Assembly: GCF_019703515.2 (NCBI RefSeq)
Contig: NC_059382.1
Location: 13,619,001 to 13,683,000, forward strand
Origin: Myxocyprinus asiaticus
Taxonomy: Eukaryota > Chordata > Actinopteri > Cypriniformes > Catostomidae
Length of the DNA stretch: 64,000 bases
Reading direction: 5' to 3'
Position numbers and translations under genes: made by a program. The notes under the pieces were generated by a model. The model was given only the letters and a program-made list of their open reading frames with translations. It searched no databases and was not told the DNA's origin. The stretch's first letter is position 1. Each line of letters starts with the position of its first letter. Shown in pieces: positions 48,743-60,902 of this stretch.

Positions 48743-50195
48743 GTAATTCTTAGGGAAAATGCCATCCTTGCACAATGTTTTGGAAATGCTTTGAAAGTGC
48801 TTTATTTTGCATGCTGAAAAGGTTACTGCACACAGGGTCAGATAATACTCTTCTTACAGCTTGTTTTGTTTTGTTTGTATGACTGATTTGCATTTTAAAA
48901 GCGATTTACAGACAACCCAGTCTATATTGAATTAATGTTACATTTATTTGTATTGATAGCAAGAAAATTAAGTCAAGTTTCATTCTGTTGTGTTTTCTTT
49001 TCTTTTCTTTTATTATTTATTTTATTTATTTTTACTTTTTGCCATCTTCTGCAAAATGAGCCAGGGATGAAAAACTCCAAGATGTCAGTTTTACATACAA
49101 TGCCCTTTTTTTATGTGCAATTAAGGATCTTCTTACTGTAGCATGTTAGTCCAGATCTGTGCATATTCATTAGTTAATAAGTTGCAAAATGCTAAATAGG
49201 ATCTTAAATGTTAGAGTATTCACTATCATTTTTTCAGTCGTTCTAAATTTCATAGGGGATTACAAAAAAATGTCCATAGGGAGTGGTTTCAAGTTAGCCT
49301 TGAACAATGCTTCCTCTGAAATCAGATGCTGGTCTACTGTGGAAATTCTGATAGGCCAAAAGTTTCCCCCTAAGATCTTATAGCCAATGAGAAGAGTCTA
49401 CATGTCATACTTTCTCTGTGTGCATGAATTGGCAAAATAAGAGTTCTTAAACTGAAATGAAACTTGTTTACTTGAGGGGAGAAATAAGAAGTACAAGTCA
49501 CTGATTTTGTGATTTTTTTGTTTTTTTGTTTTTTTGCACATTAACAAATGTATACAAATATATTTTGTTTGTGTGTAGATTACCCGAATGCACCTCTTGT
49601 CTTTCAGAGTGAAAATCATTGACAACTATGAATATGAAAACCTATCGAGGTATCCAAGACGATGAAAAAGCAACATTCAAAAAAGAAAGAAAAAGTACAG
49701 CCTTGTTGAATTTGCAACATCTTATTCCCCAACCAACAGTAGCCACAGGCATAATTTTTTAATCTCATTTGTTAAGGTGTACACTTTCAAAATGCTTACT
49801 ACATTTGCTGTATGCAACAAAGTTCTCTAATATTTACTTAAAAAAGTAACACATTGTCACACATTTTAGAACTGAGAGTTATAAAATAACCAGGCTCACG
49901 TGTTAAGCAGTGCATTCCAGTCTGATTAGTCTTTGCTGACGCTGTTTAAATTGTCTGGGCTAGAGAACATGGCCTAAAGGTTTGATTTCTTGTTTAAAAA
50001 CTTAGGGTGGATACATTTCAATTACATAAAAATCAAGATACAAAAGGAAATTATTTAAAACTGATATAAAATTAATGATCATGAAAACATTCTTTTTGTT
50101 CCTAACAAAGACATAAATATTTAAAATTGGTGAAAATTTGTAAATTGCTTTCATCTATGCTCACAATTGCTTGCCCTTCCCCTTCTCTCCTCTAG
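48743..50195 (+). other. serpinh1 intron 1
   Basis: AT-rich. It ends with a strong pyrimidine tract and TCTAG. No repeat family or embedded gene was recognised. Confidence 0.65.
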
Positions 50196-50226
50196 GCTTC
50201 CATTGCAACCCAAACACACAGCAAGC
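50196..50226 (+). other. serpinh1: serpinh1 5' UTR part of exon 2
   Basis: Thirty-one bases between the acceptor (CTCTAG, 50190-50195) and the ATG. Confidence 0.8.
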
Positions 50227-51864
50227 ATGTGGGTCACCAAACTCATTGCACTGTGCCTTTTGGCTGTGGCCGTGTCTGGTGAGGACAAGAAGCTGAGCAG
50301 CCATGCAACCTCTATGGCAGACACCAGCGCAAACCTGGCCTTCAATCTCTACCACAAAGTTGCCAAAGAGAAGAACCTAGAAAACATCCTCATCTCTCCT
50401 GTGGTGGTGGCTTCCTCTTTGGGAATGGTTGCCATGGGGGGGAAATCTTCCACTGCTTCCCAGGTTAAGAGTCTCCTGAAGGCTGATGCCCTGAAAGATG
50501 ACCATCTCCACACAGGGCTGTCCGAGCTTCTCACAGAGGTGAGCGACCCACAGGCCCGTAATGTCACATGGAAGATCAGCAACAGGCTCTATGGTCCCAG
50601 CTCCGTCAGCTTTGCAGACGACTTTGTCAAGAACAGCAAGAAGCACTACAACTACGAACACTCGAAGATCAACTTCCGCGATAAGAGAAGTGCCATTAAC
50701 TCAATCAACGAATGGGCAGCCAAGTCAACTGATGGCAAGCTGCAAGAAGTTACCAAGGATGTGAAAAACACAGATGGGGCCATGATCGTCAACGCCATGT
50801 TCTTCAAACGTAAGTTTTTATTTTGGCTTTTGAGTTAGAATGAGTATTTACCTTAATAGTTCCAAGAATATCTATATAAATTAATTAATTTTTCCTCTTT
50901 CCATAGCCCACTGGGATGAGAAGTTCCACCACAAGATGGTTGACAACCGTGGTTTCCTGGTTACCCGTTCTTACACTGTCTCTGTTCCAATGATGCATCG
51001 CACAGGTAATACCAAGAGATTGTCTGAAAAGGCCACATCCACACTATTTTGTTTCCAATTGAAAACTCCCTTTTCAGTTGCTTAACATCATCGTCTTATG
51101 CGTTAATTGAGAGCGTTTTTGAAACTTTCCATTTACTGTAGTGGACAACGTTGCTCTAGTGTGGATAAGAGGCATAAAATATATGCGTTGTCATATGAAA
51201 ATGTATTAATTGTTGCCTTTTTACAGGTATCTATGGCTTCTATGAGGATAAAGAGAACAAGCTCTTTGTGTTGGACATGCCTTTGGCGCATAAGAAGTCC
51301 AGCATGATTTTCATCATGCCCTATCACACGGAGCCTCTGGAGAGGCTGGAGAAACTGCTTACTCGCCAGCAGTTGGACACCTGGATCAGCAAGCTCGAGG
51401 AGAGAGCAGTAGCCATATCTCTACCTAAAGTTAGCATGGAAGTCAGCCATGACCTTCAGGTAAATATGATTTTTGCTATATATTTGTAAACCACTAGTGC
51501 ATCATGTGTCATCTTGTGTATGATGTCTGACTACGAGGTTATTTTTTCTTGTCTTTTGCAGAAACATCTCGGAGAACTTGGTCTTACTGAGGCTGTGGAA
51601 AAGTCTAAGGCAGATCTGTCCAACATTTCTGGCAAGAGAGATCTTTACCTGGCTAATGTCTTCCATGCTTCTGCCTTTGAGTGGGACACAGAGGGCAATC
51701 CATTTGATACCAGTATTTATGGTAGCGAAAAGATCAGGAACCCCAAGCTCTTCTATGCTGACCATCCTTTTATTTTCCTTGTGAAAGACAACAAGACCAA
51801 CTCCATCCTTTTCATTGGCAGGCTAGTTCGGCCCAAGGGTGACAAAATGAGGGATGAATTGTAA
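50227..51864 (+). CDS. serpinh1: HSP47 (serpin H1), collagen chaperone, complete
   Basis: Coding exons: 50227-50809, 50907-51005, 51227-51459 and 51562-51864, all with GT-AG introns, giving 1218 bases and 405 residues. The start ATG gives a signal peptide (about residues 1-18, [18 protein letters not shown]). An upstream in-frame ATG at 50167 lies before the exon 2 acceptor and is rejected. A serpin fold follows. Three N-glycosylation sequons are at N112, N326 and N382. The C-terminal RDEL retains it in the endoplasmic reticulum, where it binds triple-helical procollagen. Residues known to grip collagen in mammalian HSP47 (Arg222, Asp385) correspond by counting to Arg209 and Asp372 here. No break is visible. 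The paralogue (serpinh1a or b) cannot be told from this sequence. Confidence 0.97.
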
Positions 51865-52525
51865 TTCTCAGGGGGAGCAAGTTTAATTCTATTTTTACGG
51901 TGCTTTGAAATTGTATTATTGTTATCGTATGGTGTGACTGTTACCTCATGTGCACATCCCAATGGATAATCTGTGTATGTACAATCTAGTTGAATTTCAC
52001 TGCCAGTGACATCAAGAACAAAATCATAATTTCAAGGAGATAGGTATTTTAAAGTCTGGGTAAATGCCAGTTTTAACAATTCATCAGGAGCAATGCAATC
52101 CTATAAGTGAGAGATTAGAACCCCACAAATGTACCCAGAGGTTTGACATCAATTCGCCCATGTTGCTTGTTCAGTCAGATACTATACTTATATTAAGTAT
52201 AGTGCAATTAATGTTAGGGTGCTTATAGAATGTGTATGTTAAATCTGTGTAGGGTCTTGCCTTATCTTTAATGTTTAAAGGGAAAAGGCACCTCTATCAT
52301 AGCATTTATCAAACTCAGTTTGTAGGTTCTATAATTTCACTTCCTCCCATCAAAAAGGACTCTGTTTGGGTTCTTTGTTGTCTTGACTCCTGCACTGTAC
52401 CTGTCTACTAAACTTTTCAATTTGTCAGATGTCATGTTATGATTTAAAAAATTTATGGGAAAGTGTGCTAAAACTGTCACTTTCCTTTCTCTTTTTTTTC
52501 AATAAACTAAAATAAAAAATATGTG
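51865..52525 (+). other. serpinh1: serpinh1 3' UTR
   Basis: Follows the TAA at 51862-51864. No repeat insertion was seen. The end is estimated from the signal at 52501. Confidence 0.7.
52501..52506 (+). terminator. serpinh1 poly(A) signal
   Basis: AATAAA after a T-rich run, about 640 bases past the stop codon. A second AATAAA-like site follows near 52513. Confidence 0.7.
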
Positions 52526-53650
52526 TTGATATGTCATTTTTTCAAAAGTAATGATTTTCCTCTTGTAAATAAACCATTGCTAAATGTCACACTACCCTGA
52601 ATAAATGACAATAACTATTAATGGCAGATAAAAGAACAAAATATTCACTGTTGTCATTCCTAAGTGTTTAATCCCAGTCCTTCCGCGTGACTTAATGTGC
52701 AAATTCCTCTGAGGGCTGGACTGTGGAGCTCTAGCAATGTGCTGATTCCGCTGAGAGTGTAAAGTGTTGTTCACCTCCTCACCTGTTAAAAGACATCGAT
52801 TTCCCAGACACCCCACTGCCTTAATGGTAGCATAAACCCAGTGGTGTAGTAGTGACTGAAGAGGTGGGCATACTGTGAATTACAGGATACAGTACACAAC
52901 TAAAACTTGATATCTATTTAAATTAATAGGTTTGATTAACTGTTCTTTTAATTACCTGTAAAATGGGTAACACTTTATACTTTAATTAATCAACTAATAC
53001 AAACATAACCTTGTACAAAATAAATTGTTATGCATTGGATAGGTAATGACTAATGAGTGTAGTAATGTTCACATTAACAAATGATCTTATATTACGATAT
53101 ACAGTACATACAAATTAATTATTTGGCTATTTGTTTTTATTTGTGTGCAAAAAAGTTATTTTCTGTGTATGGTGAAATAGCTTTTGGTAAAAAAAAAAAA
53201 GCACCACTGACAGCAGTAAAAGACAATTACGCATGCAGTGGCACTCAGTATTTTCCCAAAGTTCAATAGCATACACTTTTATTTAACTGCATTAAATAGT
53301 TTTACTTTTAGCAGCGAAGTAAATATACAGCGAAAATTATGGTGACTCCAGTGCTGCTGGTGCATTAGTATTTCACTGTAAACGCTAGAAATGTCCCGCC
53401 CCTTATTAAAATGAGAATATGATTTGCAAAAAAATTTCTAATCGTATCTAAAATGGACGTTCTGATTAGTAGCTCAGCTGAGTCGAACTGTCAGTTCTGT
53501 GTTATTTTTCCCCCCAGCCCTATTCCGGCAACTCCCGCTATTGATATAATTAGACATCAAATGATTGGACGAAAGTTGTCTATTTGTCACCAGCTTGACA
53601 ACGCCTTCTGATTGGATGGTTATCTTATCCACCTTCAAGATAAAGCATAG
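52526..53650. other. Intergenic stretch downstream of serpinh1
   Basis: 52966-53090 is a partial copy of the GGTAACACTT MITE family (compare 7652). The rest is non-coding with no recognised element. Confidence 0.5.
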
Positions 53651-53850
53651 GTTCCTTATCGATTCAGTTCACTTGACATTGCAATGAACGCTATGGGGAA
53701 ATTCCTTTTCCACAACCTAGTTGAAGCCCTTGTATCATAATGCCAATCTAATGATTGGAAATGATGTTTGAGCCCCGCCCCACCCCGCCCCTTTAGACAC
53801 ACATTTGCCCTATATAAGCGGGTGCTCAAAAATAATTTCTTCAGAATTTT
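53651..53850 (+). repeat. DIRS-2 left inverted terminal repeat
   Basis: 53675-53850 mirrors 62150-62309. Landmarks: CATTGCAATGAACGCT, CTTGTATCATAATGCCAATC, TTCAGAATTTTC. A TATA-type promoter (CCTATATAAGCG) is near 53810. Confidence 0.88.
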
Positions 53851-53929
53851 CTTCTTTCAAAACTAACATTGTCTTGTCTTGACTACACATCTGGATCAGC
53901 CCTCTCTTCACCGTCGACGGACACCCACC

Positions 53930-54895
53930 AGCAGATGGGATTCCCTGCAGATGCATCAGGATGTTCTTCGCCTGACTCTCAGCACCTGCAATGAAAGATT
54001 CACCCTGCCCTTCTTGTGTTCCGGCGAAGAAGTCTCTCTGCGTCGCCACTGGATCGGGTTCTTCGCTCAGCGAGACATCTACCCGCTTCCCACAACATCC
54101 AGGCAGGAGCTGTATCCTTTGATATATATATATATATGTGTGTGAGTGTTGTATATATGTAATATTCTGCTGTGATGTAAAACACTCTATAAAAGAGCTG
54201 CTTGTGTGTACACGTCTTTTTAAAGATGTTGTATCGCAAATGTTCCTGTGAGTGACTCATCGCTCCGTCAGAACAACATGAGAGCTGTGTTCGCTGCCTG
54301 AGCCACACCCATGCCGAAGCAGCATTTATGGGGACAGACTGCCCTCACTGTGAGGACATGAGTCTCTAGACACTCCTCTCTAGGGCTGCCCTCGTTCTGA
54401 GGGACGATTCCACCTCCCGCACCCTCCCAACCGCTTCCTCTGTGTCTCGAGGGACCACATAAGGAAGCACGGTGGGGCCGCGAGGTTGAGATGGAAGAAC
54501 CCAAAGAGGATCTCGCACCGGCGCAAGCCCAACGAGCCCCTCAATCTTCCCACACAGCGTCTTCGCCAGTGCAGTATGCATGTGATGACCTCTGGCCCTC
54601 TATGAATGAGCACTGTGTTGTTGTATTTGGTGGGTCTGACAATGATAATGATGCCGTGTCCCTCGCAACATCGGAGAATGGTCCATGGAGGATGTTGCAG
54701 CACCTCAACCCAGAGTTACTCCGCATCATTGCGTGGGTGGTCGAGGAGCTCGGCCTTGAGTGGATGCCTCCTGTCGAGATGGAAAATTCTCATCTTAATG
54801 AATGATTCCTGCACACCGTCCGTCGTCAAAAGTTCGGAAAGCAGTGTTGTTCTTCCCTGAGGTTCACACAGAGCTTACTGAGACCTGGCATGAGC
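53930..54895 (+). pseudogene. DIRS-2 gag-like region, first part
   Basis: Short frames include 54491-54805 (MLQHLNPELLRIIAWVVEEL region). The stretch before 54896 reads HTELTETWHEL, which aligns with EVHEELTRSREAL of DIRS-1. The coding thread resumes after 59385 (ARALLCAR against ALFTARS), showing that the hAT cut this gene. Confidence 0.65.
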
Positions 54896-55287
54896 TAGGG
54901 ATGGGCAGATCGATACTAAAGTATTGATACTTCCGATACTGATGTGGTATCGAGAATATCGATCCTCACATAAATATATTGATTCTGAAGTTTTTTTTTT
55001 TTTAAACTAGTGATCTTATTATTTAGATAGCATGAATATTAAAGCATCTCATAAGCTTAGAAGTGGAAAAGAATCATTATATGAGCGAATTTTTGCATGG
55101 CACCGGAACTATTTTTCCTTCCGCTCATCTTGACGCACAGAAATGCTAAAATACACCAGCAGACAGTGCTCACCCTTTCAGTCATAGTGCTCATTCAAAG
55201 AGGGAGCAGTGCTTTCCTGAGATAATGACAGAAAAACAGCATCTGCAGTTATTCACACTAAGTAATGACAAGCCTAGACATGACATG

Positions 55288-55826
55288 TGTAATGTTTTGC
55301 CTGAAGCTCCTTGATTTCACCACTAGATGGCGTTATTTCGACCCAGATTTCTTCTCCTTTGTTAAATGGTTGTAATGTTCTCACCTGTGTTGAATCACTC
55401 CTAATGATAAACCCTTTTTAAGGCCTCACTGCCTTTTTGTTCTTGTTCAGTCCTGATGTTTGCCTAGGTGTTGTCATTCCTAAGGATTTTTGGATTTGAG
55501 ATTTTTTTTTTCCTGTCTCCTGTTTTGTTCTTGGATTTGTTTTTTGTGGATTGTGGACTTCTGGATTTATCTTTTACATTGCCACTCAAGGAGGGATGTT
55601 TGAGTTACTTTGGGGCACATTCATCTAAAGTGCTGCCCAAGACTGTAGTTAATGTTTTGTTTTTCCCTCTGAAGTAAAGGGCAAAAGATAAAACTCAAGA
55701 TTTTGGGGTCTCATTGTTCCTTATTCCTCTGCATTTGGGTTCAACCTCCTCCAGTGGTGGAGCAGTCAGCATCAAGGACACACACACACCTTAGACCTGA
55801 GTTCGATACCCAGCTGGATCATAACA
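55288..55826 (+). repeat. Gypsy 5' LTR
   Basis: TG...CA boundaries, partner of 58419-58889. The bases that follow (GTAGGACTGAACC) do not match a primer site that I recognise. Confidence 0.9.
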
Positions 55827-55839
55827 GTAGGACTGAACC

Positions 55840-56850
55840 ATGGATACAAGCCCAGCAGAGGAAGCTCAGCCATTGTCCAATGCAGAACGCTTCTTAGCCA
55901 CTGTTTCAAGCCAGGCAGCCACCATGGAATGACATGACCACTTCCTTGCACAACAGGAAGTTGTTGTATCAAAACTGGGTCAAGCTATCTCAGATCTTAC
56001 AGCACCTTCAAGCTCTTTCAAACCCACAGCAGAATGCTGTATCTCAACCCCAGGCTCCACCAGCACCTCCTAGTACTGCTTCCAGCAAATCTGAGATTCA
56101 CCTGCCTCACCCTGAAAGGTATGATGGAAGCCCTGGCAGATGCAAAGGTTTTCTCACCCAGTGCAAAACTGAACTTTGAATTACAATCTAACAAGTTTAC
56201 AACATCATGTAGCAAGGTGGCCTATGTCATTACCCTCTTATCTGGAAAAGCCCTAGCCTGGGCCACTGCACTGTGGGAGCAGTCTCCACAACCAGCAGTC
56301 TGCTCAGTTTACAGTCACTTTATTGACAAGATGAGGCGTGTGTTTGAACATCCAGTAAGGGGATGTGAGGCAGCTAGCTGCCTCCTTCAGCTAACCTAGG
56401 GTACTCGGTGTCGCAGAATTAGCCATGGAGTGTCAAACCCTAGCTATGGAGAGTGGCTGGAATCGGGAGGCATTGACTGTTGCTTTCAATAGAGCACATT
56501 CTGATGAACTCAAGGAAGAGTTGGCAGCCCGAGACCCTGCAATGGACCTAGAATCCCTGATTGATATGGCCATTCGATTAGATAATCATCTTCGAGAGAG
56601 GCGTAGGGAGCACACTGAGTCTTCTAGATATGTTCCCAGTCAACATTCCTTAGTACTGCCCTTGCCTCATGATCACCCTGCCTCATCTGTAACCTGCACT
56701 GAGGAGCCCATGCAGCTAGGCTGATCACGGCTCTCCCAGTCTGAGTGAATCCTTCATTCTGCGGTTGGATGCTGCCTGTACTGTGGCGAACCTGGCCACT
56801 TTCAAGCTGTCTGCCCAATCCTTTTGGGAAAAGTCAACTCCCATCCAGTA
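55840..56850 (+). pseudogene. Gypsy gag remnant with zinc knuckle
   Basis: Starts ATGGATACAAGC just inside the 5' LTR. The capsid-like part is broken over three frames: 55934-56179, 56034-56399 and 56425-56724. A CCHC knuckle (CLYCGEPGHFQAVC) is at 56773-56814. Stops include one at 55927 and one after 56724. Confidence 0.85.
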
Positions 56851-56952
56851 AAGGTAGGACTGTGATGAGAGAGACTACCCCTCCCAACTTGACATCTTCT
56901 GGGGTTCTCTTGTCTACTTATCTTTTATTGAATGATTAGTCACCCCCTAAAG

Positions 56953-57180
56953 GCCTTTGTGGATTCCGGGGCTGCCTGAAACTTTATGGATTTGGAAATT
57001 GCCAGACATCTTTAAGTGCCACTTACCAACCTTGATGACCCCCTGACCATCACCGCATTGGATGGAAGGCCCCTGGGTTCCGGTCGGGTGAGTCTGAGCA
57101 CCGGGTTGGGGGTCACCAAGAAACTATACAGTCTTGTAATCAAGTCGCCGAATTCCCCTTAATCCTTGGTTTTCCTTGGC
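56953..57180 (+). pseudogene. Gypsy aspartic protease remnant
   Basis: FVDSGAA at 56953-56973 is the active-site motif, followed by a stop and LEIARHL. Only the N-terminal part is readable. Confidence 0.75.
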
Positions 57181-57222
57181 TAGCCCTACATAACCCCCAG
57201 ATTTACTGGTCCTCTGGTAACA

Positions 57223-57834
57223 TTGTCAAATGGGGGTCTAACTGTGATTAACATGTCTGTTTTATTTCTTGAACTTCTTGTTTCTCCTGAGTTAAGTGGG
57301 GTTACCCCTGGGCTGTTAAGGACTATTCTGCAATTATCTGGGACCCCTCCAGAGTTATTCTGTGTTTCCCCTGACCATGCAGACCTGTTAGTGTTCAGCA
57401 AGAAAAAGGCCTCGTCCTTGCCCCCCCACAGACCTTATGATTGTGCAATTGAATTGTTACCTGGAACATGCCCTCCAAGGGGGAGACTATTTTCCCTTTC
57501 ACCACCAGAGATTGTATTGCAGCATGTCTTTAGGTTGCATGGCTTTCCCCAAGATATGGTTTCAGACCATGGCCCTCAGTTTGCATCCAGGTTCTGGAAG
57601 GCCTTCTGCCGGCTGATTGGGGCTTCACCCAGCCTGTTATCTGGATTTCATCCCCAGTCTAATGGACAGACTGAAAGAACGAACCAAGAGATTGAAACGA
57701 CCTTGATGTCCAACCCAACGTCCTGGAGCAAACGCCTGATATGGGCAGAATTGCCCATAATACTCCGTCATTCCTCAACAGGTATGTCTCCTTTTGAATG
57801 TCAATTTGGCTATCAACCACCTTTTGTTCTCTGA
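57223..57834 (+). pseudogene. Gypsy protease/RT linker fused to integrase by a deletion
   Basis: An open frame of 203 codons. Its first half is the linker after protease. From about 57508 it jumps to the integrase core (HGFPQDMVSDHGPQFASRFW, then GFHPQSNGQTERTNQEIE), so the polymerase domains are absent. The frame looks intact only because the deletion joined in frame. Further C-terminal integrase and chromodomain-like remnants follow, broken, to about 58376. Confidence 0.85.
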
Positions 57835-58418
57835 GCAGGAGTCTGAGGTGGGAGTTCCAGCTGCCCAACATCTGGTTCAACGGTGCCGCAGGGTGTGGAG
57901 TATGGCCAGAGCTGCGCTTCTGAAAACTTCACAGCTACAACAGCAATGAGCCAACTGTCGCTGCAGACCAGCACCATCTCTACATCCAGGGCAGAATGTC
58001 TGGCTGTCCAGTAAGGACCCTCCCCTCAGAGTTGAAGCACGCAAATTGGCTCCCAGATTCATAGGTCCCTTCGAGGTTTTAAAGAAAGTAAACCCTGTTT
58101 CCTACCGTCTCCTTCCCAAGTCTTTGCGCAAACGTGCCACTTCATGTTTCCCGCTTAAAACCTGTCAAATACAGTCCTCTGTCTCCTGCCACTAGGCCAC
58201 CCCCAGCACCACAGATCATTGACGGCCAGCCAGCATACAGGGTCAGGCGGATATTGGACACTTGTCTGGTTCGTGGTAGATGGCAGTTTCTAGTGGACCG
58301 GAGGAATGGTCTTATCCAGGATATGGCGAGTCAGGATCCGAGTTTGATCAAGGACTTTCGTCTCCACTCAATTTGAGCCGTTGGGAACGTCAGGAGCCGT
58401 TCCTAAAAGAGGGGGTTC

Positions 58419-58889
58419 TGTAATGTTTTGTCAAGCTTCTTGATTTCACCACTAGATTGTGTTATTTCAACCCAGATTACGTCTCCTTTGTTAAATGGTT
58501 GTAACGCTCTCACCTGTGTTTCACTCCTAATGAAACCCTATTTAAGGCCTCACTGCCTTTTTGTTCTTGTTCAGTCCTGATGTTTGCCCAAGCGTTGCCA
58601 TTTCCTAAGGATTTTGTTGGGGGTGGGGGGTTTGTGGATTGTGGACTTCTGGGTTTCTTTTGCATTGCCTCTCAAGGAGAGATGTTTGAGTTACTCTGGG
58701 GCACATTCATCTAAAGTGCTGCCCAAGACTGCAGTTAATGTTTTGCTTTTCCCTCTGAAGTAAAGAGCAAAAGATAAAACTCAAGATTTTGGGGTCTCAT
58801 TGTTCCTTATTCCTCTGCATTTGGGTTCAACCTCCTCCAGTGGTGGGCACACCGCAGACCCGAGTTTGATCCGTAACTGGATCATAACA
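58419..58889 (+). repeat. Gypsy 3' LTR
   Basis: Partner of 55288-55826 with two internal deletions. It also has a G-run (GGGGGTGGGG near 58620) not found in the 5' LTR. Confidence 0.9.
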
Positions 58890-59385
58890 GACATGTATTT
58901 ATAATGGTCTTGTGTGACCATTTTAACAGGCTTATTTAAGTTCAGAGGTGTTAAAACATTGACCATGATCTTTAATCCTCGTTAATAAATGATACCCTTA
59001 TGAAAACTTACCATGGATTTACTGTAGTAATATTGTGTTAACCATGAATAGTAACTAGACTTTATTTTTTTTTTATTTTGGCAGTAACCAAGGTTTTGAT
59101 ACAGAATTACTGTAGTATCCATATTGTAACTTGGTTTTAGTAATAGTAACCATATATCTATGGTTAATTTTGTGGTTTTATGTTGCTGATACTTTGTTTT
59201 AAAAGGTAAACAAAGCAGCCTAATATTTTCTGCTTAGGCCTATAAAAATGTAAGTTACTAATTTTACCCAAAGAATTAGTAAAAATGCAATTTATTAGCG
59301 GTATCGATATCGGCAATACAGGCCTAACGTACTTGGTATCAGATCGAAAAGAAAATAAGTGGTATCTCCCATCCCTAGCGCGAGC

Positions 59386-60050
59386 CCTACTCTGCGCGCG
59401 CCCAGATCGGAGGGATTGCTGTCCTCAGGCATATTTTAGCATCTTTGTACAGTGATGCAAATTGCGCTGTCAGTCCCCAGCAGGAAGAATCCCCCTGGAA
59501 GTATAGCGTTTAAAGTAATCTAGAGCTCCTGCCTTTTTTCTATTGTGTTTCGACTCGCCCTTTCCCTCTATTCTCGCGGGGAAGAGTCAGTTTTATTGCA
59601 ATGCTTCCTTGCATTGCTTGAATAGCGCGTGCACCTCGTAGTAGCTGCTCGACGCGCGCTGAAGGCTGATAAAGCTTTTTCTTCCTCTCCAACCAAACTT
59701 ACTCGCCATGATAACCGTGGGTGATTGGTGTCTATTGTTGGCTCACTCGAACCTTTATTAGCGCTCTGCACGGATGCGTGACGCGCTCTGAGTGAGAAGC
59801 GGCCATCTGATAAGCGGGTGCTATCTGTGTCCGTTATCCGCGCCCACTCGCGTGTTTCAGGATCGCGTGGCGCGCTTCCGGGCATCTCAGAAAAATCAAC
59901 CCACACTCCACACAAAATGCTCCCGTCTTATAAACAGCTGCTCCCCTCAACAAACGCGCAAATTAGGCGCCCACCCACGCATTACGCGGTCGCGTTGCGT
60001 GCGTTACCGAGCATTTCTCAGTGTGTTAAAAAACGGTAGTGTGCGGTTAT
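59386..60050 (+). pseudogene. DIRS-2 gag-like region, continued
   Basis: Continuation after the hAT insertion, CpG-rich, with multiple short frames and no clean domain beyond the ARALLCAR junction segment. Confidence 0.5.
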
Positions 60051-60900
60051 ACATTCCGGTTCGTGACGCGGCCGCTTCGCTTCAACAGCGTTCTATCCTC
60101 AACGTTACAGTTCAAAACACGCCCATTCTGCACTCAGAGGTAAATCTGAGAAACGCAATAGAGGTCTTAACCCGTACGGTGCACAGAGAGAATGTCACAG
60201 CCGTTATTTTCTCATCAAAACGCAGAAAGACGGTGGCCTCCGGCCTATGCATCTGTGACATTTGAATTGAGCCCTCTTTGGGTTCTGTTCATAATGATCA
60301 CATACAATTCTCTCTCTTATGTTTGCACGCTCATAAACCATACCTTAGTGTACTTATTAACTTTGGCTCGGGCCATTCTTGAGAATTTGCCTTGCTTCCC
60401 CATTTCACACACAGTGCACAACCGCTTCCCAATGATGAGCAGCGCGCTATCACAGTTAGTGTCAAATATAAAGCTCCCGCTACCCTGTTACGTGAACGCG
60501 TGGCGGGTGCTCACGGCCATGTCAGATTGGGTGCTAAAAATGATCGAACACGGTTATTCGATTCACACGCAGACCGCCTCGCTTCAACAGCGTTTTGTCC
60601 TCGACGGTTCCGTCAAGGAACGTGCCTGTATTACGTGTAGAGAGATTGTTCCGAGCTGCCATGCCCGCAAAGGGTTTAACAGCTGCTACCCTTTCTTTCC
60701 GAAGAAAGGCGGCGAGCTTCGGCCGCTTTTAGATCTGAGACACTTGAACAGCACACATGCAAAACGCCCATTCAGGTGTTAACTCAGGAACAGATCTTAT
60801 CGCACATCTGCCCACAGGACTGGTTTGCATCAATAGATCTAAATGACGTGTACTTTCATATCTAAATTGTACCGCATCACATGAACATGCATGCCATTTT
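60050..60900 (+). pseudogene. DIRS-2 reverse transcriptase start, partly duplicated, palm deleted
   Basis: Two similar RT-start stretches occur. One is near 60060-60270 (KDGGLRP-like, with a missing codon) and one at 60480-60780 (WRVLTAMSDWVLKMIEHGYS, then FFPKKGGELRPLLDLRHLN). Motif A is eroded (DWFASIDL, then VYFHI, about 60820-60860). The sequence then jumps straight to the recombinase at about 60903. Confidence 0.75.
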
Positions 60901-60902
60901 AC

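Larger units (their letters stand above)
55288..58889 (+). mobile_element. Gypsy-type LTR retrotransposon, RT deleted, nested in the hAT
   Basis: LTRs are 55288-55826 (539 bp) and 58419-58889 (471 bp). Both start TGTAATGTTTTG and end GGATCATAACA. The 3' copy lacks two internal blocks. A target duplication GACATG lies at 55282-55287 and 58890-58895. A polypurine tract AAAAGAGGGGG precedes the 3' LTR (58406-58416). Gag, protease and integrase remnants are present in order. Reverse transcriptase, RNase H and the start of integrase are missing at a junction near 57508. Many stops: inactive. Confidence 0.93.
54896..59377. mobile_element. Non-autonomous hAT element inserted in DIRS-2 gag
   Basis: Ends TAGGGATGGGCAGATCGATA and GGTATCTCCCATCCCTA are inverted. 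The flanking 8-mers GCATGAGC (54888-54895) and GCGCGAGC (59378-59385) differ at two sites, each explained by one CpG transition. Without the Gypsy insert it would be about 880 bp. No transposase. Confidence 0.87.

Noticed and set aside
48467..48775. Minus-strand protein of 102 residues
   Set aside because: Overlaps the serpinh1 promoter and exon 1 in antisense and has no domain.
50167..50226. Upstream in-frame start for serpinh1
   Set aside because: It lies before the exon 2 splice acceptor and would put 20 residues ahead of a good signal peptide.
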